A DNA stretch of 64,000 nt. Source: Hibiscus mutabilis (lineage: Eukaryota; Streptophyta; Magnoliopsida; Malvales; Malvaceae). Under the pieces are notes generated by a model that did not search any database, had not been told where the DNA came from, and saw only the letters and a program-made list of their open reading frames with translations. The DNA is taken from NCBI GenBank assembly GCA_019671005.1, contig CM033745.1, positions 38,609,834-38,673,833 of the forward strand, written 5' to 3'. The translations under genes and the position numbers were made by a program. Positions 1 through 10,872 of this stretch are shown one piece after another. How positions within the stretch are numbered: position 1 is the stretch's first letter; the number at the start of each line of letters is the position of its first letter.

Positions 1-147
1 AAGAGATTCATATAATTCCTCTAAAAAAAGAAATTCATATGATAAAATTTAAGGGTTGATATCGACGTCTGCAATGAATCTACTGCAAACAGTAATTTAA
101 ATATGGAAAATATCCAACGTACCAAAGGTGGAAACGAAAAGTTTTCA

Positions 148-380
148 CAAACACCTTAGTTACAGGGTTTAAAGAATTTGTTTAGGGGTTCAATTGTATG
201 AGTTTAGAATTTAAGATTTATGGTTAGAATTTACATTTAAGGTAATATGGTTTGGGATTTAGGTTTTAACCTACAAACCTTAAAATCTAAATTCTAACCA
301 CAACCCTAAATTTAAAACTCATACACTTAAACTCTAAACAAAATCTTTAAACTTTTTATTTTTACAAACGTTTGTGCATG
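148..380. repeat. Foldback (MITE-like) element 1
   Basis: Two arms, about 150-231 and 288-378, are imperfect reverse complements. The left arm reads from GTTTAAAG through a stretch containing GTATGAGTTTAGAATTTA. The right arm carries the complementary TAAATTCTAACC and CTCATACACTTAAACTC. The loop (about 232-287) is AT-rich. There is no coding capacity. I could not fix a TSD, so the family is unknown. The CCCTAAA in the right arm is part of the arm and not telomeric repeat. Confidence 0.6.
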
Positions 381-959
381 AAATAATTACCCTTTAAATA
401 TTATTTGAATATATAAAAAGATATGTTAAGTATCTACAAATATCTTAACCTAAAAAATAATCAAATATTTATAAATATTTGTAGCAGACTTGAAACTGAT
501 GAACGGCTTGTTCAAAAAAAAAAAAAAAACTGATGAACGGGGCAGGTGCAGCAAGAGAACAAAGGCTGATTAGGTGGTTGGATGGTGAATAAAATGTGGC
601 TAAACCCGCACTTTTTGCAGTGGAAAACGAATCCCAAGTATTCCAGAAGATGAGAAAAGGAAACATCCATGCCGACCAGACCAGCTAGACATAATGTGGT
701 CCTGCCCATACATGGTCGCCATATCATTCCCTCATCCTCCAAAGTTACTGCTTCTGTATCACATGGTGACAACCTTATTTGTTTAGCTCCATCATTTGTC
801 GGTTATAGCCTATGCTACTCAAATCTCTTACTCGTATGTCGTATCCAATAAATTTGAACATCATTGATATTACAATCTTTCGAGGCATAAAGTTAAAATA
901 TAATCTTAATGTATAATTGATAGTCATTTTATTTTTATTTTTTTAAAATAATATAATCT
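381..959. other. Intergenic, no gene seen
   Basis: AT-rich sequence with short open frames only and no recognisable protein. A run of 16 A at 514-529 is flanked by two copies of CTGATGAACGG (about 496-506 and 530-540), like a tiny retroposed or slipped tract. Confidence 0.5.
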
Positions 960-1270
960 TTAGTGTTTCATTTTAGGTTAAAATAGTTCCTCTGCAGATA
1001 AAAACTGTTAGTCAACTAACGATAAATAACTTGAATTGACTTCACAAACTGACACGTCAATAGAAAAAATAATTTTATATTTTATACAATTTTATAAAAT
1101 TATTGTTTGATTGTTGTGACATTTTTTTAAGTCAACATATTTGTCTTTATAGCATGTCATGTCAGCATGCACAACCATGTACATTAGTTATGTCATTTCA
1201 AGCTATTTACCGTTAGTTGACTATTAATTTCTATCCGCATAAGAGTCATTTCGACTCAAAAAGAAATGTT
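960..1270. repeat. Foldback (MITE-like) element 2
   Basis: Left arm (about 970-1060) and right arm (about 1180-1267) are inverted repeats. GTTAGTCAACTAACG near 1008 pairs with CGTTAGTTGACTA near 1211, and the flanks (CTGCAGATAAAAACTG against the reverse complement of the ATTTCTATCCGCATAAGAG block) pair too. The centre is AT-rich and non-coding. The pattern suits a non-autonomous DNA transposon. No TSD was resolved. Confidence 0.6.
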
Positions 1271-2424
1271 AAGAGTTAATTACTTTAAAAATAGAATACG
1301 GACTAAAATGACTATTCAATCAAATATTAAGTATTTTTTAACATTATACCATCTTTCAAATATACATTTAAGTACGGAATTGAATTGTATATTTTTATAA
1401 GATTTAAATGTATCTTTACTAATACATTAACTCATAATTTAAAAAAAATTAAATTATAGCTCTATCTTTTTGAAGAGTCAAATGTAATTTCATTATGTAT
1501 TATTGTATCTGATGAAACGAGATGTGCGGTGTCGAAATTAATATGGGTTTTCAGAAAGGGAAAATTTAAAACAGTTCCAAGGTAGGGCACCATGTTTTAT
1601 TGTCTGTCAATTCAGCGGCGGAGTTGCATTTTAAATTGAGGTAAATTCTCTTCACTTGATTTATTGGGTATAAGATTTCTAAGAAATTAATATAATTTTT
1701 TATAAAAAATATTATAATTGATCTCACATAATTTATTAAGATATAAGGTCAATAATATTTATTATAATAGTATAAGAATTTTCGTACCTCATACTCCACT
1801 CTGACCATACCATATGAAAATCATATATCAAATTCACTTCCAAAAACAAATCCCTGAGACCACTTTCAGGCTTTCCATCTTTTGTTCCACTTTCAAATTT
1901 ACACCTCTTTAGCCATAGATTCAGCTGAAAATCACATCTTAATATTAAATCTGTTTATGTACATGTAGATATGCAGTGATAAAATGCAACTCAAAGATTT
2001 AAAGGGACCTAAGCAGTTTATTAGAACGGGCTTTTATTTATAATTTGGAATAAATTTAAAGTGTCCTTAATTTGAGAGTAAAAAGAATAAGAAATTTGAG
2101 TACAACAATATTTTATTTTTTCTATAAAAAAAAAAAATGAATCTAACATGACTTAAACTCATGAAGAGGAACAATAATTTACTTTTCTCGCATGTTTTAA
2201 CATAATTTTAGAACTAATCTTTTAATTTCAGCTTGCAAACATTTAATTTAACTCATTTCATGATATTTTTTTAAGAATCTTACATAATTATTCCCATTAT
2301 GTCTGTTCAAAACCGTCACTTGTAAGTAATGTTCACTGGGTGGCAACAGACAAGTATCGAATAAGTTCCCCAATCACAAATTTGCTCCATATCTCCCCCA
2401 TCTTGATCTTTTAAAAACTTCAAC
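1271..2424. other. Intergenic, AT-rich, no gene seen
   Basis: Low-complexity AT-rich DNA with many stops in all frames. The last 100-200 bases probably include the upstream region of the small HLH gene. Confidence 0.5.
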
Positions 2425-2432
2425 TATTAAAA
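2425..2432 (+). promoter_or_regulatory. TATA-like box of the HLH gene
   Basis: TATTAAAA lies 89 bases before the ATG at 2521. A C- and A-rich leader without an upstream ATG lies between them. The placement fits a plant core promoter with a short 5' UTR. This is inference from position and sequence only. Confidence 0.4.
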
Positions 2433-2520
2433 GGCCTCAACCAAGTGAAAAACATCTCAAATCTATAAACTCCAATACCAAACATCCAAATCCAACTTCA
2501 AAATTCTCCTTGCAGTTACC

Positions 2521-2754
2521 ATGAGAAAAGCTTATAGAAGCCACGGGACAAGGATGAGCCGCCTAGTGCTGAGAAAAAGGGTGAAGTTTGCAAAATTTTC
2601 TGTCCATAGAAATCTTTGTACGCTGCGAAAGATCGTTCCGGGTTGTGGAGATGCCGATTTAGAAACGTTGTTTCAGAGGGCTTTCGTGCACATTATCGAA
2701 TTGAAGTCGCTTGTTTATGTTCTCCGAAACCTAGCAAACTCCTATGGTGTATGA
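2521..2754 (+). CDS. Atypical short helix-loop-helix protein (IBH1/UPBEAT1/PAR type)
   Basis: A complete 77-residue frame in favourable ATG context (TTACCATGAG), intron-less. Residues 1-25 are basic (R/K rich). Residues about 33-73 look like an HLH: helix 1 with LRKIVPGCGDADLETLFQ, then a helix with repeated hydrophobics (HIIELKSLVYVLRNLA), ending NSYGV. The VPG loop plus ETLF is the signature of plant HLH proteins that lack a DNA-binding basic region. Family members such as IBH1, PAR1 and UPBEAT1 dimerise with other bHLH factors and modulate growth responses in the nucleus. The usual E-box-contacting residues are not visible. No stop or frameshift breaks it, unlike everything else nearby. 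The exact subfamily is uncertain, so no symbol is given. Confidence 0.72.
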   Translation: MRKAYRSHGTRMSRLVLRKRVKFAKFSVHRNLCTLRKIVPGCGDADLETLFQRAFVHIIELKSLVYVLRNLANSYGV

Positions 2755-3256
2755 CTGCTATACTTTGCTTGTATTATCTACATTTTCAGCAAGTGTAAGT
2801 CTCGATTTCATGTAACATAGAGATGACCAAGTGGGCTATATTTCTGAAAAATAAGTTATGCATGTTAATCAATGTATTTTACTAAGAGGTAAATTACAGA
2901 TTTAAATTATTGGACTTTTTTTCTCACTAGTATTTTAGTCCCCAAATTTTAAAAAAAATTTGGTTTAATTATCAAACTTTCAAACTAATTTCTCATGTTT
3001 TGGCCACTTGGACATTTGTCTTTTAAAATTTATGAAATAGCCTCAAAATTTTCTTCATCTTTTTGTAAAAGAACCCCTTTGTTTTGGATTCCCTTTGATT
3101 TCTTGACGATGGAACAGCTTCTTCCCATTCCTAGCAGTGGGGAGGTGTAGAAGAAGCAAACAAGTTATATATCTTGATTCCACGATGATCAGACGGTAAA
3201 GATTTTAGATCAGAGTGGGCTGGGGTTTTGCGACTTTTGAATTTGGGTTGAGCTTT
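2755..3256. other. 3' flank of the HLH gene, no gene seen
   Basis: AT-rich intergenic sequence. No second gene, RNA gene or clear element boundary is seen. Confidence 0.4.
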
Positions 3257-3299
3257 GCGAGTTTTAAAGATATTTTAGGGAAATCTCTTTAAAACTCGC
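3257..3299. repeat. Short perfect-stem hairpin
   Basis: GCGAGTTTTAAAGAT and its near-complement ATCTCTTTAAAACTCGC face each other across about 11 bases (one extra base in the right arm). It could be a remnant of a DNA-transposon end. It sits in non-coding DNA and is not followed by a T-run, so no function is claimed. Confidence 0.5.
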
Positions 3300-3377
3300 A
3301 AATAACTCCTAGAGAAAAGCTCCAAAGATTTAATCTTCTGACAACCTTGCGAACGAGAAAGGTTCGACCCTAATCAA

Positions 3378-3845
3378 TGAACTCAATTGTTCAGACCATT
3401 TAAATTAGATCGTTTAATCCCATAGTGAATGTCACACCCCGAATTCGGGGCTGGATGACATTGTAAGCTTATAAAACTTTTGAGCTAAAATCAAAATTTG
3501 AAGGATCCGATTGAATGAAAATTAGATTTTGGTGGCTCAAATGGGAGGTTTTAGAAGTTTTGGGAATTGAAGACCGTACCCAATACGGGCAGAACTTGTC
3601 TGCTTGTTTCTTAGCCCTGGGAAAGGCAGGGTCACGCCTCGCAATTTACCCAATATATACACAGTATTTCCAACCAAAAAATTAGTCGGAAAATGTCCTC
3701 ATAGTGTAACCAAAAACAATGTGGGTCCAAATGCTTAGCAGGGTCGGCTGAGATTTATATTTGTAAACCACTCACTGTTCTTTATTTGGGCTAAAGGGTG
3801 GACCAGACTTGTTAAGTGTTTTTGGATTACATTTCTTTTCAAGTA
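3378..3845. repeat. Unidentified dispersed repeat, copy A
   Basis: Shares most of its length with 4934-5248. Both carry TGAACTCAATTGTTCA, then a GTCACAC(C/T)CCGAATTCGG block, then a TGTTAAGTGTTTTTGGAT block near the end. Copy A holds an extra segment of about 155 bases (roughly 3594-3748) absent from copy B. Neither copy codes for protein. The TGTCACACCCC start resembles an LTR end, but no matching 3' end or TSD was found. Confidence 0.6.
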
Positions 3846-4933
3846 TTATTTAGACTAAATGGTGCGTTTTTTTTTTGGAAATTCTGGCCTAAGACACCCT
3901 TAGGGTGCGCTTTACATAAATTTGTGTAGTCACATAATTTCTTACTTAAATAATAAGAAGTTAGGTTATAATATAAGAAACACAACTTTATTTAAGGCAA
4001 AATAAAACAAGTCAAAATAAATTATGTAATTAAATACATTGTGCAATTACACAAAAAATTTACAAGATTGGACTAATAATTTATGTAATTGATTAATGGT
4101 TTATGTAATTGGTCCTTACAATAACCTTATCCTAAAACTACCCTAGAAGGTAGTCACATTTAAATATTTTCATTTTGTTAACAAAAAACCCTCTAATTTC
4201 ATTATAATTTTCATTCAAAATTTAATCACGGTTTAAAGTTTATTATTTTTATAATATCCAAACTATCAAAATAATTAATTTATTTTAATTATGTTCAACC
4301 ATTTAAAATTAATATTTTAACTTAATTACATGACATGAAACACAATAAATAAATAAAATCGGTGCGTTGGTTGGGGGTTCTGCAGAACCGCGCCGAAAGG
4401 CTTATGGCATTGGGTGCAAGTGGTAACTAGGATTTGAGAACAGTGAAGCAAAAAGTAATTGTTTGGTTATGTTTAGGTTTTCAAATCGGGGAACAAAACA
4501 CGCGTGTATATATATATATATATAGGACGGATGAACTTAATAAGTATTTTAATAAAAAAATAGATGATATTTATTATAAAAAATACGAATTTAAACAACT
4601 TTATTTACATAGTATATATCTTTTTATTAAAAAATTAAAAATATCTATAAATATATATTACATTATAATCATTTTTAAACTATTTAAACTATTAAAAAAA
4701 TAAAAGATGGATCGGCTGCAATAGAGTCCAAGACAACTGAAAATTGAATTTTCTTTCAAAACAATGGGTTAATTGTGCACTAAGTTCTCAAACTTCAAGT
4801 TATTCTTGTAAAAATTATCCCAACCTTTGAATATTACCAGTTTGACCCTGGAGTTATAGAAATAAAAAAGTCTCCAAACATCAAAAGGCTTCAAAATTTG
4901 CCTTGAAGTTTTATAAAATTACATAGTGGTCCT
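3846..4933. other. Intergenic between the two repeat copies
   Basis: AT-rich DNA with repeated ATGTAATT-type words at about 3920-4110, a (TA)n tract at 4507-4524 and a 14-base palindrome GGTTCTGCAGAACC near 4377. No gene is recognisable. The open frame that runs through the (TA)n is low-complexity. Confidence 0.4.
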
Positions 4934-5248
4934 TGAACTCAATTGTTCATACCATTTAAATTAGATCATTTAATTCCATAGTGAATGTCACACTCCGAAT
5001 TCGGGGCTGGATGTAATTGTAAGCTTATGAAACTTTTGAGCTAAAATCAAAATTTGAGGGACCCGATTGAATGAAAATTGGATTTTGTTGCTCAAATGGG
5101 AGGTTTTAGAAGTTTTAGAAATTGAAGACCGTACCCAGTACGGGCAGACCGTGAGATTTATATTTGTAAACCACAGACTGTTCTTTATTTAGGCTAAAGG
5201 GTGGACCATACTTGTTAAGTGTTTTTGGATCAAATTTCTTTTCAAGTA
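4934..5248. repeat. Unidentified dispersed repeat, copy B (cut by the LINE)
   Basis: Diverged copy of 3378-3845 lacking its ~155-base middle segment. The alignment stops at TTTTCAAGTA, exactly where the T-run (LINE poly-A on the minus strand) begins. This shows that the LINE inserted into this repeat. Confidence 0.65.
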
Positions 5249-5269
5249 TTTTTTTTTGAAAACAGACCA

Positions 5270-5913
5270 GAACTTCATTCATAACATCAAAAACAGTTAC
5301 AATAAACAAGCCCTCAACTCATAGGGATGGTTTAGAATCTGAAGGGCAAATGTTCAAACGTGTGGCTCTTGCCACCCAATCCGCAGCAGAATTACAATCT
5401 CTCTTAAAAAAAAGAAAAGGAGCAAGAACCAAAGAGCGAAGACGAGAGAAGCAAATCTCTTTCAATGGCTGCACTTTCCCAATTCGAATGTAAATGAGAG
5501 CGTAAACGAGAGATCAAGTTGGCATTGTCCGACTCCACAATGACATTACGGTAGCCTTTAGAAAGTGCTATTTCAACACCAAGATATCAAGCAAGCGCTT
5601 CAGTGATACCGACAGAGGTTGATACGAGGCATTAATTGGCACCTCCCACAAGTAAACCCGAGCAATCACGAATGATCGCAACAATTCCAGCTTCTCCAGA
5701 TCTTTGGTTAAAGGAAGCGTCGCAATTTACCTTAACAACTCCCTCTGGTGGTGGATTCCAGAATTGGATGGAGGAGTGTGCCTCTCGGGGAAGAATTTCA
5801 TGTGGGCAATCACATGAAGAGAACTCCGCAATAGCTCTTTTAAAAGAAAACCAAACATTAAGGGGGCTGTCGCCATGTTCAGAAAAGACCAAATTATTCC
5901 TTGATTTCCACAA
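5270..5913 (-). pseudogene. LINE ORF2 remnant: RNase H domain
   Basis: The frame beginning at 5913 carries VNCDASFN (first catalytic Asp, nucleic-acid-facing strand) and GIVAIIRDCSG. Past an in-frame stop near 5630 the same domain continues with EALA, a LGVEIALSKGY helix and VESDN (second and third acidic residues). It ends with an R(D)CN.AAD.VAR motif near 5390. This is the RVT_3-type RNase H typical of plant LINEs. It degrades RNA in the RNA/DNA hybrid during target-primed reverse transcription. At least one stop (the ...GGAN end) and further substitutions make it non-functional. It is followed by a short 3' UTR and the poly-A. Confidence 0.75.
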
Positions 5914-6700
5914 GAACTAGCAAAGAAAAGCCAACAGTTGTAAACCTTCCATGAATCCGGTCTTTGAGCACAACTCGACCATAGATATCCACCACTTGCA
6001 GAACCCGGGGAAACCATTCGAAAATGGACAATAGCTAAAATCTGAGACTCTCCAGACGGCTTGCGCAAAAGGGCAAAAAATAGAATATATTCAAGGGTTT
6101 CAAATTCACAATTACATTGACCACATAAAGGGAAAGGGGTTCGAAGTCGAGACTGAAGATTTGCATTTGAGGCTAAGGCATTATTGCATGCTCTCCATAA
6201 GAAACTTTGAACGTTTGGTGGTATCTTTATACCCCAAATCGATCTCCATAATTTTTTTCAGACCTCGGATCACTACTAGAACTCGAAGATTAGCTTGCTC
6301 TTAGAGAAGGTGAGAGGAGATGGTAGACTGATTTAGCAGAGTAGATGCTATTCTTGTTCTCTAACCAAATCATCTTTGACCAAGGGCCCTCCAATAGGGA
6401 TAGTTTGGATAAACCTTGCATCTTGCTCAGAAAAGAGTTCATTTAATCTATTAACCTTCCAATCTCGTTGCTCCATATTGATTAAATGAGGCACGAGGGA
6501 TTCAACACATTGATTTGGTCGAACTGAGGTCACAACAGAGTTTTGGGGATTTGGAATCCATCTGTCATCCCAGATTGCAATGTCCTTACCATTTCCAACA
6601 TTCCATCGAGTTCCTTTCTTAAGTGTTTCGATCCATCCAAGATGCTTCTCCATGCCCACGAGGGCCTAGAGCATTTTTCATCCGAGAAAGGATCTCCATT
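5914..6700 (-). pseudogene. LINE ORF2 remnant: zf-RVT region
   Basis: On the minus strand, 6659-6348 encodes GTRWNVGNGKDIAIWDDRWI, the conserved block that follows the RT thumb in plant LINEs. Downstream (about 6250-6080) come WGIKIPPNVQSFLWRACNN and a zinc finger C..C (CGQCNC). Together they form the zf-RVT nucleic-acid-binding module. The frame changes more than once between 6350 and 5914, so it is a pseudogene. It lies between RT and RNase H, as expected. Confidence 0.7.
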
Positions 6701-8059
6701 AGGAAAATACAAACCTCTCATAACTCGAGCTAAGAGGAAATCAGAATTTTTAACAATACGCCAAGCTTGGTTTGCAATCAAGGCTTTATTAAAGATACAG
6801 AGATCTTTAAAACCCATCACTCCTTCGTCTTTTCCCATGCACATTTTACTCCAACTAATCCAATGAACTCCACTTCTTGGTTCCGTAGAGTTTCCCCACC
6901 AAAATCTGCTAATCAAAGAGTTGATATCTTCACAAAGAGTCAAAGGAAGCAAGAAGCATTGCATCACATAATGGCAGTGGCAACCGATTTCATGAGGACC
7001 TCTTTTCCGACTTGAGACAACATCCAACTCTTCCATCCTTGTAATTTTCTCTTCACGCAATCAAGAATAAAGCCCAGGGCTTTGCGTTTCCCTCTACCCC
7101 AAATCGAAGGAAGGCCCAAATATTTACACCCTTCCTCCATCTGATCGATCTGAAGGGCATTGCTCAAGTGATGTTTTAAGTTGACTCATATTGGAAGAGA
7201 GAAAATGGAAGATTTTCCAAAATTCACAGTTTGTCCCGTAACTTCTTGGAAGTCCTCAATGATTCTTCTGATGCTCTCGCTATTCTCCATGTTTGTCGTA
7301 GTAAAGAGAATGCAATCATCAGCAAATAGGAGATGTCTGATAATAGGACATCTTCTTCCGAATCTAAAGCTTGTAAAGTGTTTGTCCCTTTGTTCCTTTT
7401 CAATGAGCCAAGAAAAAACATCGGCAATCAAAATGAAGTAAAAAAGGTGATAGATGATCTCAGCCCTCTTTCTGGCTTAAAGACAACCTTTTTCTCCCCA
7501 TCAATCACTAAGGAGAAAAATGGGGTTTTCAAACATTCCTAAACTCTTTGTATCCACCATGGACAGAATCCCATTTTTGTCATAAGTCTCTCCAAAAAAT
7601 CCCAAGCCACCTTGTCGTATGCTTTCTCGAGATCCAGCTTCAAGGCCATAACTTTACTTGATCCTTTCCTTTCCTTTTTTATTGCGTGAAAAGCTTCATG
7701 AGAAATCATGATGTTGTCTTGAATTTGTCTACCCTCAACAAAAGTTGATTGTGCCAGGAAAATAATGTCAGGCAAGAACCTTTTGAGTCTTGTAGCCAAA
7801 CTTTTTGAGATCACTTTATAAGAGAAGCTGCACGAGCTAATTGGTCTGAAATAAGTAACTTCTTTTTTTTTTTTTTTTTTTTTTTGGGGGTCTTCTTTGA
7901 AATAAGAACAATATTGATGTTGTTTATATCATCAGGAAGTTTTTCGCTTCTAAAGAAACCAAGAACCATCTCCATAACATCAACTTTTACCGTCTTCCAA
8001 AAGGAATGATAAAAAATGCCCGGGAAATCATCGGGTCTCGGGGCTTTGAGAGCACCCAA
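6701..8059 (-). pseudogene. LINE ORF2 remnant: reverse transcriptase
   Basis: Recognisable RT blocks on the minus strand, in order: GALKAPRPDDFPGIFY (8059), FRPIS.CSFSYKVISK (about 7850-7800, reached after a frameshift), STFVEGRQIQDNI and ALKLDLEKAYDKVAWDFLE (7814-7539, with the first catalytic Asp in KLDLEKAYD), HLLFADDCILF (7186-7431, the FADD catalytic box), and the KYLGLPS thumb region (about 7120). Stops and frameshifts separate the blocks. One frameshift lies at a run of about 22 T at 7864-7885 (poly-A in the sense strand). An intact enzyme would copy LINE RNA at a nicked target site. This copy cannot. Confidence 0.85.
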
Positions 8060-8339
8060 ACTAAAAACTGATTCTTTTATCTCCTCATCTATAACATCTC
8101 TACAAAGAAGCTAGTTAAACTCATTGGAGATAACCTCAGGAATACACTCAACAACTCTATCACTGCATATGTTAGGGTCCTTTGAAAAAAGCTCTTTAAA
8201 GTAGTCTTGGAAGTGCTTTGCAATTTGGTCTTCATCTTCAATCCATCTACCATTCTCATGTTTAATTCTTAGGATGGTATTGGGGCGTCTATTCTAGGTA
8301 GCTCTAGCGTGGAAAAAATTTGTATTTTGATCCCCATAT

Positions 8340-8736
8340 TTAATCCAGTTTATTTTAGATCTTTAGTGCCAATGTCTCTCTTCACTTTCCCAGAATTTAT
8401 CGAGTGCCATTTTTAGTTTTACAATCTCCACAGTAGAATCTGTTGTAAGAGGAGCATTTTGAAGGGCTGCAATTTTATTTGCGTAACTCCTCGGCTGACA
8501 TTCTCTTCCTACCAAATTTTTTCCCCATCCCTGAAGCTTTACTCTCGTCTTGTTTAATTTTCTAATGAAAGCAGGCCTTGTCGGGTTGATGCCCAAGCAA
8601 TTCCATGCTCCTTCAATTGTGGAATTACAATCATCCTCGAGCAACCATTTTGACTCAAATTTGAACATTCTTTTCATTTTCTTGTTGCTACCATGAAGTT
8701 GAAGATTGACATCCAACAACATATGTCCTGTCCAAC
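8340..8736 (-). pseudogene. LINE ORF2 remnant: linker between endonuclease and RT
   Basis: The frame at 8722-8363 reads GHMLLDVNLQLHG, a RMFKFESKWLLED block and a KLNKTRVKLQGWGKNLV block, ending KFWESEERHWH. These are the usual features between the EEP endonuclease and the RT of plant L1 elements. The coding sequence runs up to the LTR at 8740 and resumes beyond it at 31636 (HLNKL). This shows that the LTR element inserted into the LINE and not the reverse. Confidence 0.75.
8732..8736. repeat. Candidate TSD (CCAAC), left copy, of outer Ogre-like element
   Basis: CCAAC here and CCAAC at 31631-31635 flank the outer LTR element. Three extra bases (ATA, 8737-8739) lie between this copy and the first LTR base, so the assignment is probable and not certain. 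Confidence 0.5.
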
Positions 8737-8739
8737 ATA

Positions 8740-10573
8740 TGTTACTGAATTTTCATCTATTTTTATTATTTTTTATTATTATTATTATTATTATTGTTTA
8801 TTTATTTTTATTATATTATTTATTATTATGTAAGTGTTTTATTATTATCAAAACCCAAAAAAATAATAATGAGTCCATTTAATCTTAAAAATCAGTCCAT
8901 TATTATTAAAAAAGAGTCCAATTACACTAAAGGCCTAAATTCGGTTTTATTTTTTATGTATATTATTTTTATCATTTTATATTATTATTAAGGAATTTGG
9001 GTTATTCTTGCAGATCACATAAAATTCTTATTATGTCAGATATGGGAATATTACAAGAGATCCTGCTCGACAAGTTTGGAAAGTTAAGTTATAGACAAAA
9101 GATTCCTCACTATGGACTTATGGCAAAATTTTGATAAGATTCAAGCATTTTTGGGCCAAGGTGTCTTCTTACGTATTAACCGTCTTTCAGTTAACTTTCC
9201 AACGCATCTTGAAACGCCTCAATCGGACGTTGGGAGCTCAAGATATGCTTGTTTTACTGAAGACAACGCGTGCAGAAAAATCATATACGGGTTCAATACG
9301 GAATTTTAATCTTAGTACGGATTTTCAATTGATTTATTGATTATTTGTAATTAAAAACAGGCTTAGATATTTTCCTATTTGTTTAGGATTACATTGAATA
9401 TGGTTTGATTTCTTTATATGTATACCAAACATAAAAAGGGAATATGTTTTAGGATTTTTAGGTTTTTAGGGTTTTTGAAGCTTATAAATAGGCTTCATTC
9501 TATTGTAATCTTTACTCATTCACTCACTCAGAACTCATCTTCTTACAACCATTCACCCCATTTACCACACTCATAGAAGCAAATAAGCAGTTGTATTTTG
9601 AGATCTTGAGTAATAAAAGTCCGAAGCCTTTGCTGAGGTATATTGTTTAGTTTTCTATTTCTTTTATATAATTTATTTTTTTTGTTTTGTTTTCAAAAGA
9701 AAAAGGTAAAAGAAGTGTTCTTGAGATTTTGAGAGTTCAATCTCAATGAATGTGTTTGGAGAAATAATTTTATGTTTGTGAAGATCCAAGTAATCTTTTA
9801 GGTGATAAACATGGGATTGATTTTGATCCAAAATTTTTGAAAGTGGAATTATGAAGGGTATTTTAATTTTTGATATACTTTTAATATTATATATTTATGG
9901 GTAGGATAGTATTTTTATGGTAATATAAATATTATTTTTATATGAATTTTAATAGGCTTTATTTTTGTCTTATACACACACATATATATGTTATGTTTCC
10001 TTTTAAATTTCCACACTATATTATATAATTTATTACTTCTTTTTATAATAGTATATGTATTATATATTACACGCGTGTATATATGCACTTATATAATTTT
10101 TATCTTATCATTTGATGCTTACTTATGTATGTCATACTTTAATTTTGTTGGGATATATAAAGTGTTAACGCGATGTCTTATCAAAAAGAGATGACGGGTT
10201 AGCATCAGGAGTGTTGGCAGTGATTAGAGTTCATCCTCCAGATGGTGGGACCGTTAAAATGGCCTCATATTCATAAATGGACAATAAGTTAAATTTTTAT
10301 ATGAATTTGCAAATTCTGACATTAAAACATTTTGTAATCGGCTAGGTACCAATTTTTGGGCACTGTGGGGTGCTAACCCTTCCCCACGCATAACTGACTC
10401 CCGAACCCATTTTTGGTGTTTTTCACAAACCAAAACTGTTGTTTTAATAAAATAAAATGTTTTATTAAAATAACCTGTTTTTAGGTGATCCAATCACATC
10501 TTTTAAAAGATTGGTGGCAACTTTGTTGTTTTTATTTTTAAAACGTCGAGCCTCATAAAAAAGGGCTGCGACA
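8740..10573 (+). repeat. 5' LTR of outer Ogre-like element
   Basis: Starts TGTTACTGAATTTTCA and ends GGGCTGCGACA. It is collinear with 29724-31630 throughout. The main length difference is an extra block of about 110 bases in the 3' copy (about 31040-31150). The two copies differ at many positions, which suggests an old insertion. Confidence 0.85.
9483..9490 (+). promoter_or_regulatory. LTR promoter TATA box
   Basis: TATAAATA followed by GGCTTCATTC, conserved in the 3' LTR at 30435-30442. It is the likely U3 promoter that starts transcription of the element RNA. Confidence 0.55.
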
Positions 10574-10576
10574 GCT

Positions 10577-10594
10577 TGACGACTTCGCTGGGGA
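10577..10594 (+). other. Primer-binding site of outer element
   Basis: TGACGACTTCGCTGGGGA lies three bases after the 5' LTR. It differs at two positions from the site of the inner element (TGGCGACTCCGCTGGGGA at 16794). Ogre/Tat elements use this site, complementary to a tRNA 3' end (reported as tRNA-Arg for Ogre), to prime minus-strand DNA. Confidence 0.7.
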
Positions 10595-10867
10595 ACTTTT
10601 TGTTTTTTACAAAAAAAGTCAGGCCACAAGTCGATTATATTTTGTTTTAACGTTGGAATTTGCAAGTTCACATAAAATTTAATCTAATCGTCCATTTATG
10701 AATATGATTCTATTTTACGCATTTAAAAATTGGTTAAGCTCTTCACCTGAGCTTCGTCCCAATCGTGTAAGTGAGGGAAAACGCTTTGCTCATATCAGAA
10801 TATTGATTCTCCGTATGAGCCTAGAAAGTACCTTCAGGACCCATATGCCTTATGTCTTCGTAAGGAT

Positions 10868-10872
10868 AGATC
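10868..10872. repeat. TSD GATCC, left copy (solo LTR)
   Basis: GATCC directly before TATAACGCCCC. The partner is at 24399-24403 directly after GGGGTTACA. The outer element's leader continues across the join and matches the inner element's leader near 17085. Confidence 0.75.

Noticed and set aside
280..330. CCCTAAA-like words as interstitial telomeric repeats
   Set aside because: Only single copies within the arm of a foldback element; no tandem run.
4434..4703. 89-codon frame through the (TA)n tract
   Set aside because: Low-complexity K/I/Y sequence from AT-rich DNA with no domain.
5636..5920. 94-codon plus-strand frame at the LINE RNase H
   Set aside because: It is the antisense shadow of the RNase H sequence, which has the catalytic motifs on the minus strand.
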